Assembly (NCBI RefSeq): GCF_036785885.1
Contig: NC_092317.1
Coordinates: 8,124,501-8,188,500, forward strand
Reading direction: 5' to 3'
Source: Coffea arabica
Taxonomy: Eukaryota > Streptophyta > Magnoliopsida > Gentianales > Rubiaceae
Length of the DNA stretch: 64,000 nt
A program made the translations under genes and the position numbers. Within the stretch, counting starts at the first letter, position 1, and the number at the start of each line of letters is the position of its first letter. This document shows, piece by piece, positions 10,972-22,050 of this stretch. A model generated the notes under the pieces. The model saw nothing but the letters and a program-made list of their open reading frames with translations, was not told the DNA's origin and did no database searches.

Positions 10972-12720
10972 GGGATAATTGCAGAAACCTCCCCTGAGAT
11001 TTCTGACATTAGCACTGACCTCCCCTCTAGGTTTAGAAATTGCATTCATCTCCGCTGAACAGTAACAATTTGTTGCAGAAACCTCCCTGACAGCTTGATG
11101 TCCCATTAAAAAATTATTTGTAGAAGTGAGATAAAACATTTCTTCCAATTTTGCCCTCATCTTGCTTGACAATTATTATTTGCTTGACAATTGCTTAACT
11201 AATTATCTAATTAGTTAATAGTTAAGCTAATTAACTATTAACTAATTATCTAATTAACTATTAACTAATTAACTAATTATCTAATTAATTAATTAACTAA
11301 TTAACTAATTTCTATTTATCTAATTTACTAATTAACTAAAGCTGTTGTCTGTCTGAAACTAACAAACTATTTGCATGTTAAACTAATTAACTGCTTAACT
11401 AATTAACTAATTAACTAACTAACTGATTAACAGACTATTTGCATGTTAAACTATATGCAGTACACATTACTTATTTAAAGTATCGGTTCTTTATGGGTAT
11501 TTTACTTTCAAACATTTAATTTATGATAAAAACATCAATGTTTGTAAGTAAAATTCAAAAAGTGTTACAGTAATATTCTTACAAAAAAGGAGGGGCATAG
11601 GGCCATAAATTAAATATTTGAAAGTAAGAATATTGATATTTTTTGTAACACTTTTTGAATTTTACTTACAAATATTGATATTTTTATCATAAATTAAATG
11701 TTTGAAAGTAAAATACCCATAAAAGCCGATACTTTAAATAGGTAATGCGTACTGCATATAGTTTAACATGCAAATAGTCTGTTAATCAGTTAGTTAGTTA
11801 ATTAGTTAAGCAGTTAATTAGTTAATTAGTTTAACATGCAAATAGTTTGTTAGTTTCAAACAAACAACAGTTTTAGTTAATTAGTTAATTAGTTAATTAG
11901 ATAATTAGTAAATTAGATAAATAGAAATTAGTTAATTAATTAATTAATTAATTAGATAATTAGTTAGTTAATTAGTTAAGCAGTTAATTAGTTAATTAGT
12001 TTAACATGTAAATAGTTTATTAGTTTCGGATAGACAACATCTTTAGTTAATTAGATAATTAGACAATTAGTTAATTAGATAAACAAAAATTAGTTAATTA
12101 ATTAATTAGATAATTAGTTAGTTAATTAGTTAAGCAGTTAATTAGTTTAACATGTAAATAGTTTGTTAGTTTCGGACTGACAACAGCTTTAGTTAATTAG
12201 ATAATTATTTAATTAGTTAATTAGATAAATAGAAATTAGTTAATTAGATAAATAGAAATTAGTTAATTAGTTAATTAATTAATTAATTAATTAGTTAATT
12301 AGTTAATAGTTAATTAGATAATTAGTTAATAGTTAATTAGTTTAACTATGCAGAAATAGTTTGATTAGTTAATAACTATTAACAATTAGATAATTAGTTA
12401 TTAGTTTAACTATGAAGAAATAGTTTGATTACTTAATTAGATAATTAAATAATTAGTTAATTAGTTAATTAATTTAACTATGCAGAAATAGTTTGATTAG
12501 TTTAATTTGTTTAACAAATTAAACGTTGGTTTTGATGAAAGTACTCAAACCTTTCATCTGGTAAAGTCAAATCCAATAGGGGTACTCTAGTAATTTCACA
12601 CACTTTTACCTTTTAAATTAGTTCCAACTTTTTCTAGGGGAGGTTAATGCAATTTCAAAATTGATAGGGGAGGTCAGTGCAAATGTCAGAAATCTCAGGG
12701 GAGGTTTCTGCAATTATCCC
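10972..12720. mobile_element. Mutator-like fold-back element, family A, long copy
   Basis: A 1,749-bp element bounded by inverted termini beginning GGGATAATTGCAGAAACC, with about 40 bp matching at each end. It is flanked by a perfect 9-bp TSD, TTGTTATTA (10963-10971 and 12721-12729). Nine-base TSDs are the mark of Mutator-like transposons. The arms are near-mirror images centred around 11,600-11,620: the left arm has repeated ATTAACTAATTAACT motifs, the right arm the complementary AGTTAATTAGTTAAT motifs, with about 160 bp of shared unique sequence near the centre. No transposase frame is present, so it is non-autonomous. A 580-bp relative lies at 37020-37599. Confidence 0.9.
11170..12520. repeat. 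TTAATTAG-type satellite-like arms
   Basis: Inside the family A element, degenerate tandem units of 4-8 bases built from TTAATTAG (or its complement) fill about 11170-11450 and 11790-12520. Longer units containing GTTTAACATGCAAATAG recur several times in the right arm, so the repeat has a higher-order period of roughly 150-190 bp there. Confidence 0.8.
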
Positions 12721-12729
12721 TTGTTATTA

Positions 12730-13118
12730 ATCATCTTCCCTTTTCTATTATTTAGTTTTTAATTTATGTATATAAAAAATGACAAAAATGCAAAACGTTG
12801 GACCGCCAGTTGGAGCATATCACTCATGTTAGGGGTGTAAATGAATTGAGAACTTGCAAGCTTCTTGGTTAAAGATCAGCTTGACCTCGGTGATGATTGA
12901 ATTTAAACTTTAAAGCTTGAGCTCAAACAATATGCTATGTGAAACTTGAAAGTTAGTAGAGTTTAATCACAAAGTTTATGAGTTATTAGGATTGGCATCA
13001 GTTGAAACATTCTTGATTAGGTCGTACCCAATCCACCAGGCCAACAAGACATGAGGAGCTGGGCCTGATCGAAACAAAGATTTCGATAAAGATAGGTACT
13101 AATCTATGTCAAAAAAAA
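12730..13118. other. Intergenic with a possible hAT end
   Basis: No gene. TTAGGGGTGTAAATGAATTG near 12828 resembles the end of a hAT-type MITE, but I could not find a partner end. Confidence 0.35.
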
Positions 13119-13866
13119 GTAATGTTATTTGTCCTTCTATTATTCCATTTTTATTTTGACGAGGCCATATTACCTCCTCTCTAATTTCATTTTCTTGTCT
13201 ATGAGTTAACTTTACTAGATTTTCTCTTACATTCTAAAATCAATTAATTATTCCATTACACATTAAAATGGCTAATTTAAAATTGTCACTAATATGCATT
13301 ATGTATTTTTCTACAAAAATTTACGAAATCTTATGATATCAAAGATCTATCTAGCAATGTAATATGAACAAATTCCAAATTTCAAGTCCAAAAAATAAAT
13401 AAATAAAAAAATCCGAATAATCAAAGATGAGCAAAATGTGAGTATAATTACAATGTCTCATAAATAGGACATTAACACTTCAAAAAATCTACTAAGAATA
13501 GCTCATATAGCCACCATAGAGGGAGTGAAACTTTTTAATATGTTTCAACAAAAGTATAACAGCATCTAGTATCCAAATAATGCAATGGAACCTCAATTGT
13601 GCTCATAAAAAAATCTGCAAAATTGAAATTAAAATAAGAATATGAAAAATAAATTAAAAATAGTTATGTAGATTTAGAAAAAAAAGATGCAAAAGTTAAT
13701 TTTTTTTACCTTTTGGATACGTACGACAAGTGTGCCCAACTTCCTTACATATGAACACAAGATAAGGTAGGAAAAAAAATTAGAACGGTAGTAATATGGT
13801 TTCATTAAGATGAAAATGGGGTAGTGGGAGTGCAAATAACATAAAGGCAGTGCAAATAAAATTATT
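13119..13866. mobile_element. MITE with inverted ends of about 57 bp
   Basis: The left end (GTAATGTTATTTGTCC, continuing through CCATTTTTATTTTGACGAG) and the reverse complement of the right end (ATGTTATTTGCACTCCC, continuing through CCATTTTCATCTTAATGA) match along almost 60 bases. The right end carries an extra short duplicate of GCAGTGCAAATAA. No clear TSD and no coding frame were found. Confidence 0.55.
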
Positions 13867-13976
13867 TAAAAAAAACCAATAGAAAAAAAATTACTGAAGG
13901 TATAATTAGCTTGCTCAACTATCTATAATGCTTTGTATCCTGTCTATTGAAATTTATACTAAGATATTATTCTTAT

Positions 13977-14721
13977 TAGTTATGTTAATGGGTAGGGTCT
14001 GGATTGCATTCTTTTGATCTAGATCCAAACCCATTAAATTTGGTTGAACTCAGATCCAGACCCAGACCCTTATGAGTCTGAAAAAATAAGTCCAAATTCA
14101 AACTTTCATGGATCTGGATACCCAATGGGTACCCGCTATATTTTTCTAAATATACTAAAGTAAAAATATATTATATATATATTTCAAAAAAATATAAACA
14201 CCACTCAATTTTTATTTTTAAATAATAAAATTAATATTCAAGAAGTTGAATGCAATATTATGTACTCAAAAAATAACTATTATCTACTGCTTCAATTTAT
14301 TTTTTAAACTTTAACTATATCTACGTCTAATCTTTCATTTATTTGCCTTTATTTTGTCTTCTTTTTATAAAAAAGATTGTACTAATTACAATGACAACTA
14401 GGATTAGTTAAAAAAACAGAAAACAATTAAGAAATCTTTGTATTCGATTCAATGACCATAAAATATTATAATATTTTATAAATTTACTAATATATATATA
14501 TATACATAATTTAATTATGTATACATGGGTTTGGATTAGGTCTGGTATGTGTTTGGATTTGTATATGAATTACAAAAAAACAGACTTTTCCTAGATTCAT
14601 AACTCTTTTACAGGATCTGGGTCTGAATAGGATCTGTATTTAAAAAATTAAATTCAAACGCTATCCAAATACTTTGGATTTGGGTTGAATTTGCAAAAGA
14701 TCCGATGCATTGACATACCTA
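13977..14721. mobile_element. hAT-type non-autonomous element
   Basis: Left end TAGTTATGTTAATGGGT and right end (reverse complement) TAGGTATGTCAATGCAT match at 17 of the first 23 positions. The flanking 8-mers ATTCTTAT (13969-13976) and ATTCTCAT (14722-14729) differ at one base, as expected for an 8-bp hAT TSD. The interior is AT-rich and non-coding. Its right end was later included in the 267-bp tandem duplication that follows. Confidence 0.75.
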
Positions 14722-15205
14722 ATTCTCATGTATAAGCCTTTTAGTTTGATTCTTGATGAACCTAAATCTAAAGGCTTTGTAGCTCATCAAATTGAATTGC
14801 AAGGCTGTTGCAGCTTTTCCAACCGCAGAAGTACAAGAGTCGGCTTGTTTTTCTAGTGGCATTTGGCTATCTTGGAAGGCTTCAAAGATTGGCATTTGGC
14901 TATCTTATTCCGAAATCCATCATCAGCTTAATCTTGGGCTTTGGATAGGGTTTGAATTTGCAAAAGATCCGATGCATTGACATACCTAATTCTCATGTAT
15001 AAGCCTTTTAGTTTGATTCTTGATGAACCTAAATCTAAAGGCTTTGTAGCTCATCAAATTGAATTGCAAGGCTGTTGCAGCTTTTCCAACCGCAGAAGTA
15101 CAAGAGTCGGCTTGTTTTTCTAGTGGCATTTGGCTATCTTGGAAGGCTTCAAAGATTGGCATTTGGCTATCTTATTCCGAAATCCATCATCAGCTTAATC
15201 TTGGG
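14685..15205 (+). repeat. 267-bp tandem duplication
   Basis: Two almost identical direct units, 14685-14951 and 14952-15205, contain the right end of the hAT element plus about 215 bp of flank. Each unit itself has an internal direct repeat of GGCATTTGGCTATCTT. The junction shows shared sequence (CTTTGGAT then GGTTGAATTTGC-like) on both sides, pointing to unequal recombination or slippage. Near-identity suggests a recent event. Open frames at 14792-14980 and 15075-15290 lie in the units but have no known motif. Confidence 0.9.
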
Positions 15206-15943
15206 ACTCTATTCAACAGGTAATCTTGGAAGTCAGTCAATATTACTTGAAGGTGATTTAATCTTGTTTGGTGAGCCTTCAATCCCGTAAACAAAGATTA
15301 TGAGACATACTGTATCATATATGGAGATTTTCTATGGTACATCAGCCCAGAAAATTAATTTGGAAAATTCTAAGTTGTATGCCTCACCCTAATGTTAGTA
15401 GGTAGATCCACTGCTAGAAAGTTGAGTAATAAAATATTGGGCGTTATTTGGGAGTTCCAATCATTCAAGGCAGAATCACTAAGTCGACTTATACATGTAT
15501 TATGTACTTTTGTTGACAAAGTGAGGAGCAAATTATCTAATTAAAAAGAGAAAAATCTTTTCTGGTTTTCTTTGTGAAAACCAAAATCCCAAAAGTTTGA
15601 GTGAGATTATGAATTTGGCGATATTTGTCAAATAAATAAAGCTTTTTAGACAATTATCACAACTCATAATCCAGTTAAAAATTTCAGACAAGAAGAGAGA
15701 TACTGTATGTCTATTTTCCTGAGAACATATCTTCCTCGAAATCACTTCAAAATAGCCCTAGTTTGGACACATGCACGCAGATAAGGTTTAATCAACACTT
15801 GAGTAATCAATTTTCACGGCATTCAACCCTTCATGTTTCATTTTGTCACATCCCAATACTCCATACTTATTGAGAAAGTCTAAAATAAGACATTATTCCT
15901 ACACCTACACGGCAGAATAACTTAGAAAAGGCAATGAGAAGTA
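15206..15943. other. Intergenic, 3' side of the SAUR gene
   Basis: No gene motif in either strand. It probably contains the 3' untranslated region of the minus-strand SAUR gene at its right edge. Confidence 0.55.
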
Positions 15944-16471
15944 CTAATTGATGTTCAGCAATCTGGAGGGAGTGAGAAGTTCGTATGGACTAAAAGGACT
16001 GCGGGAGCCATATGCAAATCCACCACCGGCTGATGAATCAGAATCATCAACCATGGCCTCTTTCCCGCTATCCATCTCAGCCAAAACTTTGTAAAAAAAG
16101 ATCAATATCACATGGAAGCAAAAGAGGGCCTTCATTGCTACATGCATACTCCAATTCAGCATCTTGAACAGCGGATGATTAGCACATTTTGCCTTGATGA
16201 CAAATCTTTGTTTCGCAGGACCAACATACACTGAAAAACAACCTTTAGGGGCAATCTTATACCTTGTTTTGTACTCATCATGATTTTGCTGGGGTTTTTC
16301 ATCTGATCCAACACAATGCCATGATTTACTCTTCGACAAAAAAATGATTGTAGCACCCTCCATTCTTGAAGATTTTGGAGGAAGGCTTTCAAAAGATAAA
16401 GAAACCACTAAATTCTTGATCGTTGAATAGTTCTTCCATTTGCTCTTTCCACTATCCATAAGCCAAGGCAA
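15944..16471 (-). CDS. SAUR: SAUR-family protein with a switched frame
   Basis: Intronless frame of 175 residues; the second Met (residue 5, giving MDSGKSKWKNYS) is an equally good start. SAURs are small auxin-induced proteins, many of which control growth through PP2C.D phosphatases and plasma-membrane H+-ATPases. The family is shown by KSKSWHC (47-53), APKGCFSVYVGPAKQRFVIK (74-93), ANHPLFKM (97-104), FYKVLAEMD (126-134) and the tail GGGFAYGSRSPFSP (149-162) with a final TPSRLL. Between residues 105 and 125 the frame differs from the family. The next frame reads AELEYACSNEGPLLLPCDI, the conserved SAUR core, so a frameshift just after FKM (about 16162) and another in a 7-T run at about 16092-16098 cancel each other. 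The protein keeps its ends but loses the core. It may be a decaying paralogue, a novel variant or a sequence error. Confidence 0.85.
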   Translation of the reverse strand: MPWLMDSGKSKWKNYSTIKNLVVSLSFESLPPKSSRMEGATIIFLSKSKSWHCVGSDEKPQQNHDEYKTRYKIAPKGCFSVYVGPAKQRFVIKAKCANHPLFKMLNWSMHVAMKALFCFHVILIFFYKVLAEMDSGKEAMVDDSDSSAGGGFAYGSRSPFSPYELLTPSRLLNIN

Positions 16472-18197
16472 AAAATTGTTAAGTTGTCAGACCATACAAA
16501 ATTACAAAAACTACCAATCATGAAAATCACAAAATACTAGTACTACTATATACTTGCAATACTCGAGCACTTTGGCTTCGCTTTGACAAATTCTAGTAAG
16601 TAATTTTTCTATCTCTGCTGTCATATATATGGCCCTTGGGAGAAAGTCCCATAAGGGATGAAATCGATGAAAGTGCGCTGCTAATTTGATCTATCCGTCA
16701 GTCGGAGAGGCCGCAAACGCTGTATAGTTCCCCACAGAAGGTAAATACTAATGACCCAAATTATCTAACGTCTTATGTGAACTCATGGACTGGACAGCCT
16801 TGATGTGGTGAACAGATACCTAATTGAATCTGAACAAAAAATTTCAGCCCTTTTTCTTGATTGATTTTTTTTTTCTGTAAAGAGAAATCCATCAAGAAAT
16901 GAGTGAGACAATAATGCCTCGAACAACCGATTGACTTGGGAAAAGATAAAGCATGATTTGTTTTCTTGTGTTTTTGAGAGGTACGCAATTGTTGTTGATA
17001 GGACGGCTGATCCTATTAAACAATTGAGATTATTGTACCATAGAGCTTAATTGTTTTAACAATTCAAAAATGAATCTTTTTTTTTGGTCAATCGACAGTA
17101 ATTCATAAATGAATCATGAATGTGGTGAATTTTCCTCCAATATCCCGTACCTTTCAAGAATCTAAACTATTAGCTTTTTCTTTCTTTCTTTCTTTTTTTT
17201 TTTGTCTTTTTTAGTTTAAGAGAAGATTCCAAACCTTTTCTAGAAAATGAGTTTAAAAGTTGAATCAAGAATTTTATGATCACGTACTAGTATTCCTACC
17301 AACTAAGCTAGATATTGGGTACAAGAATGAGCCTTTTATTCACACCTTTAGGCATGATATATTTGACCCCGAATTTGTTTAAATTTCTGTGTCTTTATTT
17401 TATTGACTATTCAATTTACCAAATATAAGAAATTTCATAGCAGAATCAGGTCTATATACTTTCTTAAACTTTGCGCTTTTATAATTTTAATTATTTGTTT
17501 AGTTGGCAGGATGCAAAATTGGTTTTGTAGTGCCTGTGTACTCTTTAAGCCGGATTACATTTCCTTGTACCTAAGATTCATATATAACGTCCAAGATTCA
17601 CACCCACTTTGTCTTTTCCTTTCAACTTATTTGTGCCTTGAATTATCTTCTGTATTGTTTAAAATTATGTGGGTTTAAAAAATTTCAAGCAATTTGGAAA
17701 TTAATGATCTCATATTTGATCTAATAAACTCGTTTCCATCATTCTTTTTGACACGTAACAAATTTTGAATAGCTAATACTAAATTTCCCTTAGATCGCAG
17801 AACTTTAAAAGTTGTCATTGTACTTCGTGCCTTTAGGATTAATGATGGTCCAGTTAGATGATTAATCCTTGACTTTCTCTCCAAAATTAATAGTACTTTC
17901 TCATGATGCTCTTTGGTACTGATAATATGTAATTTTTGCTTCTTTTGCTCCTTTTTCAATTAATTTTATGATTTTATCGAATCGAAAACAGATGCTTTCT
18001 ATCGTTCACATAACAAAAATTGGGACGAAGAATATAGATTATTACTCGTAAAGTTTGTTGGAATATAGATTATGCATAGAAAAGTTTTCATAGCATATAA
18101 TACTTTCTGTATAAAAACCGAGAAGTCACATATATATTATATAGGCCTTCTCACTTACGGAAATTATCATTGATAATAATAATTAGAGAGAAGGGAG
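16472..18197. other. Intergenic, SAUR promoter side
   Basis: No gene seen. TATA-like strings (TATATAG near 16545, ATATATAT near 16624) lie upstream of the minus-strand SAUR frame. A T-rich run lies at 17177-17215. Small frames at 17403-17678 and 17675-17959 lack motifs. Confidence 0.5.
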
Positions 18198-18723
18198 TCA
18201 AGGGACATAGCACAGGCAGGCGCATCTATGGCCATGTAAAAAGGGACATCTCGCTGTGGAGTTTGGCCACCTCGCGTGGCAATCTCTAACACATTGCGCT
18301 ACGCTTGATCTGAGTCCAAGGTGCTTCAGCGTAACTTTGGAATCCTCGAACCCTCCTGCATTTGGGGCTTCTTCAGCTGTACATGTGAGAAAAATTCTAG
18401 GTTAGTATTAATTCTAAGTTCACAAAAACTCATAATCCAATAACCCTTTTTGCTTTTCTTTTTAATCATATGCATTGATTTCGTTTTTCCCATGCGAAAA
18501 TTTCAGTTTTATATATGTAACTTAAAACTGGTCTAGTTTTCTGTCAGAGAGGCAATGTGTAGCAAGTCTAATTAAGATGGCCATATATGCCAATCCAGCG
18601 TACATTTATCTGTTCTTTTTCATAACAACAAGGATTGAGAGAAGAGAGTGAAAAGGAAAAAGTACCAAGATTCGTGACAAAGAGGAGAGAAAGAATGCAG
18701 CAGAGGAGAAGAACTTTTGACAT
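18198..18723 (-). CDS. Small secreted cysteine-rich peptide
   Basis: Two minus-strand exons, 18666-18723 and 18198-18376, join with GT-AG borders into 78 residues. Exon 1 encodes a classic signal peptide (MSKVLLLCCILSLLFVTNLG). A phase-1 intron falls right at its end, the usual layout of plant cysteine-rich peptide genes. The mature part is a polar segment (AEEAPNAGGFEDSK onward) and a cysteine-rich end with spacing C-x3-C-x10-C-x7-C-x-C-x-C (QCVRDC, ARCPF, GHRCACLCYVP). A TATA box sits 62 bp before the ATG. The GxxC and CxC spacing is loosely defensin-like, but it lacks the eight cysteines of plant defensins and I cannot place it in a named family. The likely role is extracellular signalling or defence, inferred only from architecture. 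The intron is 289 bp. Confidence 0.68.
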
Positions 18724-18784
18724 GTTGCAAGACTGATGGGTGCAAATGCAAGTGTTGGGTACTTGAAACTCTGTCTTGTGGATC

Positions 18785-18791
18785 CTTTATA
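18785..18791 (-). promoter_or_regulatory. TATA box of the cysteine-rich peptide gene
   Basis: TATAAAG on the minus strand (within CTGTATAAAGGATCC) lies 62 bp upstream of the ATG at 18723. This would place the transcription start about 30 bases before the ATG. Confidence 0.55.
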
Positions 18792-18966
18792 CAGGCCATA
18801 GAGTGGTGTGTTCTTTTTAATGATGTCTTCTTAAAGATGAAATGGAAATGAGATATTAACAAAATAAATCAATTCAACCCCCAACTACATTCATCCATCC
18901 TATCCTAGGATAGAAGTTTGAGATAACTCGTAAAGTTTGTTGGGATTACTTTATATGCATTAATTA

Positions 18967-19422
18967 CTGCCTCCGTCCTGTAAAGATAGACCGATTTCTT
19001 TTTTCACATAAATTAAGAAATTTAGCTAATGTAGTTATAATAATTATTTTTTATTCGTACTTTCCTCAAATACCCCTTGTTAATATTAGATCATTCATTC
19101 AAAGTAAGAGGTACATATTACTATATTATTCTTGGAACTTAAAGTAATTTATTAGTTTTTCAATACAAGAGTCAATTACATTAATGTTACATGTTTGACT
19201 AAAATAAATAACAAAAATAAAATTGCCAAACAATCAAACTTTTCAATTTGAACCCATTAGAAGGCAACTAATATGTATTCAAAAATTTGTAATAACTATA
19301 TACATTAAATATGGGTATATTAGTAAAATAACAAATTAACTATTCTTTAAAGAAGGAAATAAGTCGATAATTTGGGACATACACAAAAGCAAAGCGAGTT
19401 TATCTTTATGGGATAGAGGGAG
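18967..19422. mobile_element. Stowaway-like MITE (Tc1/mariner)
   Basis: Inverted ends CTGCCTCCGTCCTGTAAAGA and, in reverse complement, CTCCCTCTATCCCATAAAGA are the familiar CTCCCTCCGTCC termini of plant Stowaway elements. TA dinucleotides flank both ends (18965-18966 and 19423-19424). At 456 bp it is longer than most Stowaways and carries no coding frame. Confidence 0.85.
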
Positions 19423-19537
19423 TATATGTTGACCAACTTTATTCATCCTAATTTTGTTGCTATATTTTATTGAGTTTTCAATTTACCTACATCAAAAATT
19501 GCTACAAGTTAAACCATCAATTCAAGCATATCACCGT

Positions 19538-20689
19538 GCTTACAAGGTGAAGTAGAAGTTCTAATATCTCGGAGTAGCGGATTCTTAGTTTTCAGTCTTG
19601 ACTCGATTGAGAACTCGACCATGGGAAAAAAAAATGAAAAATCAGTCATTTAAGAAAACCTTACAAAGAGAAGTGTTTCAATAGCATAATTTCCCACTAT
19701 AGCATAAGTTGGGCTAATGAGTGCATAAGGTCTGGTTTGATTTGGATGTAATTTCAGTTAGTCAGGTCCATGAGTATTGCAAGATGATTTGTATGTCTCG
19801 TACAGATAGGGATTGAAAAACCCAATATCCATGGGTAGCTTACCGATGATTAATTTGATTAGATGATTGATGGGTTATCGATTAGGGTTTGGTATTGATG
19901 AATAGTTACCAATGTATAATCTGATAGAATTTAATAAGAGGACCCTAAATGCTTGATATTCAATATATATATATATATATATATAATATGTGTGTGTTTT
20001 CCAATTTAATAGTTCGATAACACGTTTGGTAATTTTATGACCCAATAACATATAGCTTTGACCTAACACAAATAAAGATAATCATAATTAAAATAAAAAA
20101 AATGTTGATTTAACCCTTCATTGAATGTTGAATTTTTCTCATGCAAGCTCTATAGCTTTACACAAGTTTAAAACTCAATACAGTGTGCTTATTTAATATG
20201 ATGTATGTATTGGTTTTAGTTTACTGAACGCTAATTTTTCTTTTTTGAACTATTCAACTTAGTGGATACAAGGTACCGATGGGTAATCCAAACCTACGAT
20301 TAAGAGGATTTGATAATGGAATTAAAACTAGTAGAATTACCCAATAGGATTTAGTAAAATATTTAGATATGTGGGATAGAATTTGGTAAAAGAGATCTTT
20401 TAGGGCATCCAACCCGATGCTATCTCTAATTACAAACAATACATAATCAAAACCTAGTCCTTTGTTTAAAAAATAAAGCGAAAATTGGAAAACAAGAAAG
20501 TTGAGGTTGATTTGCAAGAGTAGAAATGACTAATGAGTCACACCACAGCATTTAGTATGATATTGGTGACATTGCACACTAATTTGACTCACTTTGTCAA
20601 TTTTTGGGGTTGAAGTCAAGTATCTTAACTTGTTTCCAAAAAAAAAAAAAAAGAAAAAGGAAGAAGGCATTTTATCTTAAGAGAAGCCA
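19538..20689 (+). repeat. 1.1-kb dispersed repeat, copy 2
   Basis: Second copy of the segment at 6526-7639, in the same orientation and about 13 kb away, with the same nested hAT-like element. This copy has an expanded TA run (19963-19984) where copy 1 has only a short TA stretch. Confidence 0.8.
19807..20428. mobile_element. Nested hAT-like non-autonomous element, copy 2
   Basis: Same element as 6795-7390. The left end reads TAGGGATTG and the right end CTATCTCTA, slightly more decayed than copy 1. The flanks CGTACAGA and ATTACAAA match copy 1, so both copies descend from one insertion. Confidence 0.5.
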
Positions 20690-22050
20690 CGGTTCACGCT
20701 ACTCTAATCCTCCCTCTTTAAAGAGAAGCTAGTATTTATTGAATTTGAAGTGTTCATAGGTTTAATCATGCTTTAGATAACAAGAGATCAATTCAGTTGT
20801 TTCAACGAGAGAGTTTTTGGTTCAAGAACAGCCCTTTAACTTGTTACAGCTCCAAGATAGCTGGAAAAGTTCATCATCCTTGTCCTTCTTCCATCAAATT
20901 CAATCACTTTGTGGACATTGTGGGTGGTAACAGCAAATTCTTCCACGGAAAAAATGTACGTTCCTATGGATAAGCGCTAGTGCTCGTTTGGCAGGCCAAA
21001 GTTGTGTTCCAACTTCCAACAACAATTGGAACGTCTAATAGGCTCCAACGTCAAAATGTGTACCAAAGCGTAGTGTGAAACCAGAATCTTTCAAACTTGA
21101 ACCTTTGTTCAAATAGACATTAATATCATAATGCCATAGATCTACTTCTTAATACTACATTCTTTTATTTTTCCCGGCTGTGACTGATGTGGAAAGGGTA
21201 TTACACACACACGTATATATATATATATATATATTCTCGACCCTTAGCAATTGTCGTAGATTTTGTCCAAATGCACACTACTCAATTATATGCAAAAGTG
21301 CTGCGAAAAGTAATGGTTGACCGAAGTGTTACTTCTTATTGCTTGCCTCTCGATCTTCAACTTAAGATCCTACGTATGAGCCTGAATATTCGCATCATCT
21401 TATTTTGCCACTAGGCATTGGAGATTGAAATGGCGGGCCATGTTGAAGTTGAATTATGCCTACTTTCTAGTCAGTGAACACTATAGACAGAATCAGAGGA
21501 ACGACTTCATATACATCCGTTACGGGATTGTTGGGAGGGATTCTCCTTTTGTTTGGTTACTCTCTGGCCTACACAAATTTATGTCCGAAATGGGAAAAGA
21601 GCACTTGAAATGTCGTCAAAATTAATGACCAAAATGGAAAAAATCCACTTGAAATGTAGTCGAAATTTGCGCATCTAAGGTTACACACAGTCACGCGCAC
21701 AAGTGGCAAGGCTTTTTCAAAAGAAAAGAGTTGCCAGTTCTTCCTGTGTTTTCTTTTCTCTACCCAACAGCAACAATTATACACTTCCAAATAAGTGAAT
21801 ATCAACCGGATGGACATTCTGTATATATACAATTCAATAGCTAAATAGAGCGCAAGTGTTTACTTTTCTTTAAATCTTTAAAATTTTTTAAAAAATCTAT
21901 CTATAGTTAAGTACAATTGCTGCGAAAATAACTAATAAAAACTAAATAAAGGAGCAATAAAACCCTCTTATCTTAATAGAACAAGAAAGAAATTATTGCT
22001 CTTTTATTTTTCAATAACTCTTATACAATAGAACTAACAGTCTTATATAT
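20690..22050. other. Intergenic, no gene supported
   Basis: Contains an AC/TA microsatellite at 21205-21233 and open frames at 21187-21832 that have no recognisable motif. Two diverged copies of CACTTGAAATGT(C/A)GTC-type sequence occur near 21605 and 21650. Confidence 0.5.

Noticed and set aside
11170-12520. Possible CRISPR-like or centromeric array
   Set aside because: The units are short, overlapping and degenerate with no unique spacers, and they sit inside a TSD-flanked transposon in a plant genome.
14792-15290. Two similar short frames that look like duplicated genes
   Set aside because: They are parts of the 267-bp tandem duplication and have no protein motif; one overlaps transposon sequence.
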